This document shows, in pieces, positions 1 to 5,920 of a DNA stretch of 7,666 nucleotides. The notes beneath the pieces were generated by a model. That model was given only the letters and a program-made list of their open reading frames with translations. It was not told the origin of the DNA and searched no databases. Made by a program: the position numbers and the translations under genes. The stretch comes from Candidatus Brevefilum sp. (GTDB taxonomy: Bacteria > Chloroflexota > Anaerolineae > Anaerolineales > Anaerolineaceae), in the NCBI GenBank assembly GCA_007135845.1, contig SLIC01000130.1:1-7666 (forward strand), given 5' to 3'. Every line of letters begins with the position of its first letter. Within the stretch, counting starts at the first letter, position 1.

Positions 1-1908
1 TGTGGTAAATGAAACACAGATGTCTTCTATATCCACATCGCTTGCGTAGATGATTAAACCAGCATTATTTACCGAATCCTCCGTCATCGGACTGATCAGA
101 TAGCTGCTGCTTACAACTGCCAGAACGGCCGGTATGGTCGACATTGTGTTAGGCTCTGGAAAATCGCTTGAAAAATAGAAACCACCGGAAGAGTCTTGAA
201 AGGTAAAAATGTTTTCAAGTGGTGATTGGTGGTTTTCGGTGATCCACTCACTCGGTGAAAGTCCCAGGCTGTTTAATGCCATGATTGCGAAGGCAGTTGT
301 GCTTGAATCTCCCCAACCGCCATCGGCCAGTTGCTGGGTCTGAATATGGTCAAGGCTGTTTTGAACAATCTCATCTTCTATTGATTTTCCAGCTGCAAGC
401 AATGCCTGCAGGGCTAGAGCTGTATTATCGGCAGTGGTGCCAAAACCTGGCAGGTATTCCCAACCGCCATCTTCATTTTGCAGTTCAATCAGGGCTTGCA
501 CTGCCCCTTCTGGGATAGGCTGGTTGCCTGCGTAAAGCCCAAGTAAGGCCAGGGATTGGTGCCAGGTGTTATCTGGATCGCCAAAGGCAGTTATGTCAGG
601 ATCATAGGTCTCCATTAATTTCATGGTTAAGTCAATTCCGTTGAAGTTAGATGGATCTTGCCTGGCAGCAACCAGCCCAAGGATTGATTTCCCAATCGCA
701 TCTGGGCCCGATTCAAGGTATTCTGCTAGGTCCTCAACTAAAAAGTCGATGGGTGAATTGCCGTTTTGTTGAACTGTCAGTGGATCCCAGCCTGCTGCTG
801 TCAGGGCTAATATCACATCGATGGTTAGGCCAACAGATCCCCATCCGCCATCCTCACTTTGCGCATTAAGGATAAAGTCAAACGCTTGGCTCACCCGCCG
901 GAGGGTGCCCAGGTTATAGAGTGGCTGATCAGCGAGACCCAAGAGTGCTTCAGCAGTAGAATATGCATTCGCAAAATCACCACCAATCATGCCGTTTTCC
1001 TGCTGAATGTTTAAAATAGCGAGGCGGGCATTGGCAATCTCAGCGACATACATTTCTGGATCATTTAAGCTGGTGGTAAGTAGCGCCTGGAGCATCATGC
1101 CGGTGGTATTGGCGTTGGTAGCAGAATCCCACTCGGTTTGCCAGCCGCCATCTGGTTGTTGATTTGTAAGCATAAAGTCAAGAGCAGATTGCACGGCAGG
1201 AGATCCAAGACTTTCTTGATCGGCAGCGGCTACCGCCATCACGGCCAGGGGGGTGGTATCCAGGAAGCTGCCGAAGCCGTCATCCCAGCTGCCATCGGAA
1301 TTCTGAGCATTAATCAACCAGGTGACCGCATCATCAGGAATGGAAGCTTGAGCTGCAGCTAAGCCCAGGATAGCCCATACCTGGTCAAGGACATTATCCT
1401 GAGTAGCCGTACCAAAGACTCCAGTATCTTGCTGATATTCAGATTGGATGAGATAAATCAGGTCAATCGGCTCTGGCCCAAAATCATGGGGATTTTGATT
1501 CGCAGCAGCAACTGCGGTCAGCAGCTGCCCGGCTCTAGCTAGGTTGAGCCCTGGATCATCAGAGTCAACTTGAAAAATCCAATCTGGCCCTGAAGTAAAG
1601 AGATAGTCTATTGGCTGGTTTCCATCTGCCGCTGAAAGAGCACTTTTCGAAAAACCAGACGCAGCTGTGGCCAGCACGATCCTGATGGTGGTAGGAACAT
1701 TTGATGATTCATCGAACCAGCGAAAACCCCCATCGACATTCTGCTGTGTTCTGAGATAATCGAGTGCATTTTCGATGGCTTGGTCAACCTGGTTTTCTGT
1801 GACCTCAACCTCAACTGAGGTGGCTGCTGCGCTGCTCGCAATAGCGCTTAACAAAGTAATAATTATGATGATGATTGAACTGAATTGTGTGTTGTTCTTG
1901 ATTTTCAT
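1..1908 (-). CDS. Secreted DGGW-repeat alpha/alpha-barrel protein, probable intrinsic-factor/transcobalamin-like corrinoid-binding protein (3' end cut by window)
   Basis: The frame starts at ATG 1908 and stays open for 636 codons to the window edge, so the C-terminus is missing. A good Shine-Dalgarno (AGGAG, 1916-1920) lies 7 nt upstream of the ATG. Residues 1-29 form a signal peptide: a short basic start, an Ile/Leu-rich core and an Ala-rich SAAA end with no lipobox Cys, so the mature protein is exported. The rest is a string of helical prenyltransferase/squalene-cyclase-type repeats. Their signature Qxx(D/N)GGW-like motifs begin near residues 55, 201, 249, 301, 349, 476, 525 and 570. This fold is also the N-terminal domain of animal intrinsic factor and transcobalamin. 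The last ~20 residues (AGLIIYASD...CVSF, the only Cys is C631) resemble the start of a DUF4430 transcobalamin-like C-terminal domain. The upstream cobalamin riboswitch supports a role in B12 or corrinoid capture. Catalysis like squalene cyclase is unlikely because the protein is secreted and I see no DxDD-type acid motif. The fold call is firm; the ligand is inferred. Confidence 0.85.
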   Translation of the reverse strand, partial: MKIKNNTQFSSIIIIIITLLSAIASSAAATSVEVEVTENQVDQAIENALDYLRTQQNVDGGFRWFDESSNVPTTIRIVLATAASGFSKSALSAADGNQPIDYLFTSGPDWIFQVDSDDPGLNLARAGQLLTAVAAANQNPHDFGPEPIDLIYLIQSEYQQDTGVFGTATQDNVLDQVWAILGLAAAQASIPDDAVTWLINAQNSDGSWDDGFGSFLDTTPLAVMAVAAADQESLGSPAVQSALDFMLTNQQPDGGWQTEWDSATNANTTGMMLQALLTTSLNDPEMYVAEIANARLAILNIQQENGMIGGDFANAYSTAEALLGLADQPLYNLGTLRRVSQAFDFILNAQSEDGGWGSVGLTIDVILALTAAGWDPLTVQQNGNSPIDFLVEDLAEYLESGPDAIGKSILGLVAARQDPSNFNGIDLTMKLMETYDPDITAFGDPDNTWHQSLALLGLYAGNQPIPEGAVQALIELQNEDGGWEYLPGFGTTADNTALALQALLAAGKSIEDEIVQNSLDHIQTQQLADGGWGDSSTTAFAIMALNSLGLSPSEWITENHQSPLENIFTFQDSSGGFYFSSDFPEPNTMSTIPAVLAVVSSSYLISPMTEDSVNNAGLIIYASDVDIEDICVSFTT

Positions 1909-1923
1909 GGGTTAACTCCTCGG

Positions 1924-1960
1924 TTAAAAATAAAACGACCTTTGGTGTGAAAAGGTCGTT
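1924..1960 (-). terminator. Intrinsic terminator/attenuator of the riboswitch leader
   Basis: On the minus strand a perfect 10-bp stem (AACGACCTTT / AAAGGTCGTT) with a 7-nt loop is followed at once by a U-rich run (TTATTTTT). It lies between the riboswitch aptamer and the ATG at 1908, with the gene's Shine-Dalgarno directly after the U tract. This is the layout of a transcription-attenuation platform: termination when cobalamin is bound, readthrough when it is scarce. The hairpin itself is certain. Its coupling to the aptamer is inferred, and I did not find an obvious anti-terminator that disrupts the stem. Confidence 0.75.
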
Positions 1961-1965
1961 AATCC

Positions 1966-1985
1966 AAAACCGCCCATTAGGGCGG
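1966..1985 (-). promoter_or_regulatory. GC-rich switching hairpin of the riboswitch expression platform
   Basis: The minus strand holds CCGCCC-TAAT-GGGCGG followed by TTTT: a 6-bp G/C-only stem with a 4-nt loop. The same CCGCCC hexamer occurs in the B12-box part of the aptamer (2058-2063). The GGGCGG arm can therefore pair either locally or with the aptamer, as expected of a switching element. It could also act as a small terminator on its own, though its U tract is only four bases. Confidence 0.45.
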
Positions 1986-2051
1986 CAGGATGATGTTGGC
2001 ATGGATAAATGGTGGCCAACACCCAACTGCCTTTCCACGAAGTGTTTGGGT

Positions 2052-2170
2052 CATAAAGGGCGGGTTATCGGGCTTCACCCATGGGTGTTACCGTTGCGGG
2101 ACAGCGCTGGACTTTCACCAGCTTCCCCCCTTGTGCACCTGGCATCCGGGCTTAAGGTGCACCCTCTATG
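2052..2170 (-). ncRNA. Cobalamin (B12) riboswitch aptamer
   Basis: Read on the minus strand, the segment contains the conserved cobalamin-aptamer core: GGGGAAGCTGGTGAAA, then a TCCAGC closing arm, then CTGTCCCGCAACGGTAA. A B12-box-like block (GCCCGATAACCCGCC) follows at about 2059-2073. The closing P1 helix pairs 2162-2170 with 2052-2060 over nine positions, one of them a G-U wobble. An inner arm pairs GGTGCACCT with AGGTGCAC. The sequence departs slightly from the usual CAACTGTA core (CAACGGTA). Further hairpins follow before the platform: ACCCAA/TTGGGT at about 2020-2051 and GTTGGC/GCCAAC at 1995-2020. The orientation and position make the 1-1908 gene, and any genes beyond the left edge, its target. 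Adenosylcobalamin or a related corrinoid is expected to repress expression. Confidence 0.92.
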
Positions 2171-2189
2171 GGAAAATTAAGTTAGGCCT

Positions 2190-2218
2190 ATTCTAATCGG
2201 TTGATTATGGCCTGTCAA
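2190..2218 (-). promoter_or_regulatory. Sigma70-type promoter of the riboswitch transcript
   Basis: On the minus strand a perfect -35 box TTGACA (2213-2218) and a near-consensus -10 box TAGAAT (2190-2195) are separated by exactly 17 nt. Transcription would start around 2182-2184, about a dozen bases before the P1 helix of the cobalamin aptamer. That is where a riboswitch leader should begin. The promoter is therefore internal to this locus and makes the 1-1908 gene independent of the MetV-MetF gene upstream. Confidence 0.8.
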
Positions 2219-2250
2219 TAACGAGTTTTGAGGGTGTGAAAAAAAGCTGA

Positions 2251-2304
2251 AAAGTGAGCCATTTAAACTTGGAAAGTGAACTGTTTAAAGGTGAAAAGGG
2301 ATCC
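2251..2304. repeat. Three tandem direct repeats with 22-nt period upstream of the riboswitch promoter
   Basis: Plus-strand AAAGTGAGCCATTTAAA (2251-2267) recurs as AAAGTGAACTGTTTAAA (2273-2289) with three mismatches in 17. A degenerate third copy, AAAGGGATCC (2295-2304), keeps the 22-nt spacing. Copies two helical turns apart, upstream of a -35 box at 2213-2218, suggest binding sites for a dimeric or cooperative regulator on one face of the DNA. The repeats are visible; the regulator and its effect are unknown. Confidence 0.5.
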
Positions 2305-2325
2305 TGATCTGGTGTTATCGTGTGA

Positions 2326-3756
2326 TTATGTTCTAAGGCCACTTTCAATGATCAAGCGTTTTAGATTCTCAATATTATGCCAAGCCATAAAATGAAGTCC
2401 CTTAACACCTGGCATGGATGGAACTTTTTCGATCAACTCCAGGTTGATTTGATGCGCTTCTTCATTGACATTTTTAGATGACTCTAAACGTTTGAAGAGT
2501 AGATCAGGTATTTTGATGCCAGGTAGTTGAGAAAGATATCGTAACGGTTGAATTCCACGAATTGGTGCCATTCCAGCGATTAGATGAACCCGGCTTAAGA
2601 CATTGCGTTGATCAAGTGCTTCAAGGTAAGCTTCAAATGCGTTGAGATCGAAAACCAGGTTTGTTTGCAGGAATTGTGCACCAGCATTGACCTTTTTCTC
2701 TGCTCGAATGGCCTGGTATGTGGGCTTTGAGGCAAAGGGAGCTGCTGCTGTTCCGATAAAATAATTTAACTTTTCTTTGATTTGTCGACCATCAAGAAGA
2801 ATAGCTTCATCGCGCATCCTTCTTGCCATCCATACCGCTTGGATACTGTCATAATCCCAAATGTCCATCTTACTGAAAGGCCGTGCGCCTTTATTGGGAT
2901 GGTCACCTGTGATTAATAGGATATTACGTATCCCCAATGATGATGCGCCAATCAAATCAGCCTGGAAGCTTACTCGTGTTCGGTCCCGGGCTGCCATCTG
3001 AAGTACTGGTTCGATATCCAGCTCGATTGCACGCAGTGCACAAAACAATGGCGAAGTACGGGTCAATGCGGAAGCACCATCTGTGATGTTGACCGCATTG
3101 ACCAATCCTTTCAGGGATTTCAATGTCTCATCAAACTTTGAATAATTTCCAGTGACTGGAGGCATGACCTCACATGTAAGTGCGAATTCTCCTGCCGCAA
3201 GTGTTTGTTCCAGATGGGAAACTGGTTTATTTAATGTTGATGGATGTGGTAATGAGTCACCAGCCCACCATTCGGGTTGACGAATTTCTGTGAAGAATTT
3301 ATCCCATTTTTCATTTCTTTCGATGGACGAGGAGCGGACAACTTTTGAAAAAGTTTTTGTGACTCCATGATTCTGGATTTTGGAAGTTACATCTTTCAAA
3401 GCGGAGGTTCCTGTTTTATCCCAGTCAAGGGGAGGCATGACTTCCAATAGCTGATCAAGCCGGCCCATTTTTTCTGCGCGAGAAAAGATGGCGTGCCAGA
3501 TGCAGGGCCGAGACTCATCCACGCAGCAATGATCCACTGTTGAACCACCGCACGGACCATTGCGTAAGCCCTTTGGACAGGCCATTGGGCAGATAAATGC
3601 AGTTTCCTGGAGCAGGCAGTTGCCACACATACGGCATCCCCAGAGGATGCCCTTAAATGTCCGCTCAAGAGAATCCTCCACTCGTTCTGAAAAACGGCGT
3701 TTCTTGAAAGGATAATAGGCTGGCTGCCAGCGATGTGATGGTGTAAAGATTGGCAT
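2326..3756 (-). CDS. metF: Methylenetetrahydrofolate reductase, fused MetV-MetF type
   Basis: The protein reduces 5,10-methylene-tetrahydrofolate to 5-methyl-tetrahydrofolate in the cytoplasm, feeding methyl groups to corrinoid-dependent reactions (methionine synthesis or the methyl branch of the Wood-Ljungdahl pathway). Residues about 30-160 match the MetV/MTHFR_C family, with nine cysteines between 41 and 85 (GCRMCGNC, CPMACPKG, NGPCGG, CC, RPC) that probably bind an Fe-S cluster or zinc. Residues about 185-476 are the MetF TIM barrel. Visible landmarks are E196 in CEVMPP (the catalytic Glu in MetF), VNITDGAS, QMAARDR, ILLITGDHP around 279-287 for FAD, FIGTAAAP, and VNAGAQFLQTNLVFD. At 476 residues both modules are complete. 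In acetogens MetV and MetF are often separate subunits. The ATG at 3756 is the only sensible start, but its Shine-Dalgarno is weak and a strong hairpin ends 11 nt before it. I see no clear terminator after the stop. Confidence 0.93.
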   Translation of the reverse strand: MPIFTPSHRWQPAYYPFKKRRFSERVEDSLERTFKGILWGCRMCGNCLLQETAFICPMACPKGLRNGPCGGSTVDHCCVDESRPCIWHAIFSRAEKMGRLDQLLEVMPPLDWDKTGTSALKDVTSKIQNHGVTKTFSKVVRSSSIERNEKWDKFFTEIRQPEWWAGDSLPHPSTLNKPVSHLEQTLAAGEFALTCEVMPPVTGNYSKFDETLKSLKGLVNAVNITDGASALTRTSPLFCALRAIELDIEPVLQMAARDRTRVSFQADLIGASSLGIRNILLITGDHPNKGARPFSKMDIWDYDSIQAVWMARRMRDEAILLDGRQIKEKLNYFIGTAAAPFASKPTYQAIRAEKKVNAGAQFLQTNLVFDLNAFEAYLEALDQRNVLSRVHLIAGMAPIRGIQPLRYLSQLPGIKIPDLLFKRLESSKNVNEEAHQINLELIEKVPSMPGVKGLHFMAWHNIENLKRLIIESGLRT

Positions 3757-3767
3757 TAGAATGGGTT

Positions 3768-3807
3768 CCCAGGATAAGGCATTTAACGTGAATGTCCTTA
3801 TCCTGGG
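3768..3807 (-). promoter_or_regulatory. Perfect 12-bp intergenic hairpin before the MetV-MetF gene
   Basis: CCCAGGATAAGG and CCTTATCCTGGG form a perfect 12-bp inverted repeat around a 16-nt loop, between the lipoprotein stop (3822) and the MetV-MetF start (3756). Neither strand has a convincing U tract after it, so it is not a textbook terminator. On the minus strand the 3' arm contains the only Shine-Dalgarno-like purines (TGGGAA) before ATG 3756. Folding could therefore mask the ribosome site or protect the upstream mRNA end. It could instead be an operator palindrome. Confidence 0.55.
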
Positions 3808-3821
3808 TTGAGTTCCTTAGT

Positions 3822-4241
3822 TTATTCGGCAGTTATTTCAATTACATCTTTGACTTGGACTCTACCCGACATATCTGGCATGACCATTCGTAAGGATCCA
3901 TTATCAAAGCCAACGATACAGTCATTGCATGCCAGGGCTTCATCCATCTCCAGATCTGCTTGGAACCCATCAGCAGCTGTGAAGACCAGCGTATCACCTG
4001 ATAGACCAGAGTCATTTAAAAGGGTGATGAGCTGGACACCCGTATAGGTGGTGGTTTCACCATCCCGATTTGTAAAATCGGTAGACATTGTTCCCAAAGC
4101 TTCCAACTCACTTTGGGAGTATGCCTTTCCACCTACTGTGAGGACAGCTTCATCAGTTTCAGTTACAACGTCAGCTGATGTGCAAGCCGTGATCAGGGTT
4201 AATAAAACAAGCACAACGATCAATAAAGAACTTTTTTTCAT
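3822..4241 (-). CDS. Small lipoprotein with degenerate sulfite-oxidase-like domain and CxxC pair
   Basis: This 139-residue protein has a signal peptide (MKKSS, hydrophobic core) ending in lipobox LITAC, so Cys20 should be lipid-anchored on the outer face of the membrane. Residues about 33-137 follow the Oxidored_molyb (sulfite-oxidase-fold) pattern: a VGGKxYS start, YTGVQLITLL at 66-75, a TAADGF turn at 88-93, then LRMVMP and VKDVIEI at the end. The domain is shorter than in true sulfite oxidases, and the region where the molybdopterin-ligating Cys would sit has none. Two other cysteines, C105 and C108 (CNDC), could form a disulfide or bind a metal; the sister lipoprotein upstream lacks them. 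The start has an AAGGA Shine-Dalgarno and lies 27 nt after the upstream stop, suggesting cotranscription. Function is unknown; a ligand-binding accessory to the ECF transporter is a guess. Confidence 0.8.
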   Translation of the reverse strand: MKKSSLLIVVLVLLTLITACTSADVVTETDEAVLTVGGKAYSQSELEALGTMSTDFTNRDGETTTYTGVQLITLLNDSGLSGDTLVFTAADGFQADLEMDEALACNDCIVGFDNGSLRMVMPDMSGRVQVKDVIEITAE

Positions 4242-4268
4242 GAATTTCCTTCTTTCTACTATATGTTT

Positions 4269-4763
4269 TTATGGGTTAATGATTATTTCATTGACTTGAA
4301 ACACCCACCGGTTGGCAGGTGTGGCTGGGAAAACCAACCGGATAGGGCCTGATCTTGGGTCTGAGTTGACAATCCAATCATTCCCATCTTTTAGTGCGAC
4401 GATGCCATCCACAAGTTCATCTGCAGAAATTTCAATAGCATAACCATCCGCAGCAATTGCAGTGATCGAACTCAGATTGTCTGGGGCACCTACTTGATCG
4501 AGGATCAGTGATAGTTCAACGCCGCTGAAGGATCGGAATTCATCTTCACCCCGTGATTTTTCCATTAGTACATCTTCTAAATCTACTTGGGGCATATCTG
4601 CTAGATCCTTGAATGTATATACGGTTGGGTTACTCACTGCACCGGAGACGGAGAGTTCCCACTCAATGTTAGGTGTTGAACTGCAAGCTGCGAGTATGAT
4701 TGTCAAGGCAATCATCAATGTAAACAATATTGTTCGATTAGATGTGTTTTGCTTTTTAGCCAT
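4269..4763 (-). CDS. Lipoprotein with Oxidored_molyb-like (sulfite-oxidase-fold) domain, no cofactor Cys
   Basis: This 164-residue protein begins with a basic N-region, a hydrophobic core and lipobox LAAC, giving a lipidated Cys27 as its only cysteine. Residues 35-164 read like a compact molybdopterin oxidoreductase domain: WELSVSGAVSNP, TFKDLADMPQV, FSGVELSLIL, IAADGYAIEISADEL, GPIRLVFP, then RWVFQVNEIII at the end. These are the usual strand-turn landmarks of the fold. Enzymes of that family ligate Mo through a Cys, and none exists in the mature domain, so a redox Moco enzyme is unlikely. It may be a binding protein using the same fold. A strong AGGAG Shine-Dalgarno overlaps the upstream stop codon (TAGGAG), leaving only 9 nt between the genes, so translation is probably coupled to the phosphodiesterase gene. 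Confidence 0.82.
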   Translation of the reverse strand: MAKKQNTSNRTILFTLMIALTIILAACSSTPNIEWELSVSGAVSNPTVYTFKDLADMPQVDLEDVLMEKSRGEDEFRSFSGVELSLILDQVGAPDNLSSITAIAADGYAIEISADELVDGIVALKDGNDWIVNSDPRSGPIRLVFPATPANRWVFQVNEIIINP

Positions 4764-4772
4764 TAGTTTCTC

Positions 4773-5909
4773 CTATTTCTCTAGAAAAATAATTGGAATG
4801 CTCATGGAAGCCTTGGTTAGTGGACCATGATTTCCGCCTATACCATCGGGTTCGGCTTGCATGCCATGGTCTGCAAAGATGATGACGAAAGTGTCTTCAG
4901 GTAAAGCTTCGTATATTTGTGTAAGGTAATTGTCGAAACGGATGATGGCACCCTCATATTCTGGTGTTTCTGGACCATAACGATGCCCCATATCATCCAC
5001 ATCATGGAAATGAATGAAGAGCAGGTCGGGCATATCGACTGTGATGACATCCAGGCTGTTCGCGAAGACGTTATCATCTGTAAAGCCGTCTCCATCACGA
5101 TCACCGCTCAATATCAAATTAGCATTTCGTAAATTGAAAGGCAGACCATAACCTTCAATAGCAGTTACAGTTTTGCCGTGTTCAACGGCAAGATCAAAAA
5201 TTGTTTCCATCTCGGTAGATCGATAACCATAGCCATAAGCTCCGTTGACATGTGGAGGGGCGCCGGTCAATAATGCAGCGGTTGAAGCTGTGGTAATTGA
5301 GGGATATACCGTTATGCCTTTGTGGATGTCATCAATACTTTGAAAGAAAGGAAGGGAGTCTTCAGTGATCAAAGTTTGCAGATTTTGATACTGTAATCCA
5401 TCAACCAGGATCAAAACTCCATGATTTGCACTGCTGGATGATTGAGGCTGACCGTGTGCATCCGCCATTGGAGGAAGGCCCATAACTTGTGCAATGGTAG
5501 GGGCCAAATCCATGATTGTCATTGAAATTTCATCAACCAGTGGCGATGGGGCGATATGGATCGCATTGGGTATGAATGAATCGTTATTAACTGTTACTTG
5601 ACCATTTTTTGCAATTGTTGCTAATTCTGAAATTGATTCCCAATCATAAGTGTGATGAGATTCTTCGCCCTCAAAAAATGTAATTTCATCTATCAATGTG
5701 AAACCATGATAATAAAGGATATATGCAATGGGAAGTTCTTCAGTGACATAATCCAACTCATTAATGTACATAATAACTAATTCGGAATCAATTGTTATTG
5801 CAGGTTCTTCATTTATTAAAATGTCCATCTGCCAGCGAGTTTGACATGCTATCAGCAGGATTGTTAAGAGTGTGATAGAAACTATTGTGAAAAAGCGTTT
5901 TGATTTCAT
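4773..5909 (-). CDS. Lipoprotein phosphodiesterase/phosphatase of the alkaline phosphatase superfamily
   Basis: This 378-residue extracytoplasmic lipoprotein has a signal peptide from ATG 5909 ending in LLIAC (Cys22). I chose 5909 because MKSKRFF starts a normal signal peptide and a GGAA sequence precedes it. An ATG at 5921 (TAATG overlap with the upstream stop) is also possible. The C-terminal half (about 164-378) carries the whole NPP-type active site: D170 in LVDG, T206 in YPSIT as nucleophile, D305 and H309 in DDMGH, D347 and H348 in FADHGM, and H361 in GGNHG. All metal ligands are present, so it should be an active two-zinc enzyme on phosphodiesters or phosphomonoesters. A DRDGDGFTDD loop at 270-279 looks like a calcium-binding insertion. 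Residues about 26-125 resemble, weakly, the degenerate sulfite-oxidase-like domains of the neighbouring proteins. The substrate is unknown; its ECF operon suggests trimming a nutrient before uptake. Confidence 0.88.
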   Translation of the reverse strand: MKSKRFFTIVSITLLTILLIACQTRWQMDILINEEPAITIDSELVIMYINELDYVTEELPIAYILYYHGFTLIDEITFFEGEESHHTYDWESISELATIAKNGQVTVNNDSFIPNAIHIAPSPLVDEISMTIMDLAPTIAQVMGLPPMADAHGQPQSSSSANHGVLILVDGLQYQNLQTLITEDSLPFFQSIDDIHKGITVYPSITTASTAALLTGAPPHVNGAYGYGYRSTEMETIFDLAVEHGKTVTAIEGYGLPFNLRNANLILSGDRDGDGFTDDNVFANSLDVITVDMPDLLFIHFHDVDDMGHRYGPETPEYEGAIIRFDNYLTQIYEALPEDTFVIIFADHGMQAEPDGIGGNHGPLTKASMSIPIIFLEK

Positions 5910-5920
5910 ATGAAATTCCA

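Noticed and set aside
285..1362. Plus-strand short frames opposite the repeat protein
   Set aside because: They are antisense shadows of the DGGW-repeat codons. None has a ribosome site or family resemblance.
1608..2038. Short minus-strand frames at 1608-1841 and 1811-2038
   Set aside because: Both run in other frames across the long 1-1908 gene. The second also crosses its start, terminator and riboswitch leader, and its translation shows no recognisable protein.
2236..2265. Terminator for the MetV-MetF gene at the T7 run (2239-2245)
   Set aside because: The run follows only a 3-bp possible stem (GCT/AGC) on the minus strand, too weak to call a terminator.
2251..2304. CRISPR array or replication-origin iterons
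   Set aside because: The repeats are only 17 nt with 5-nt gaps, diverged, three in number, and lie just upstream of a promoter. There is no spacer-length gap, cas gene or replication gene.
3768..3807. Classical intrinsic terminator
   Set aside because: The stem is strong but the loop is long and no U tract follows on either strand, so it is listed as a regulatory hairpin instead.
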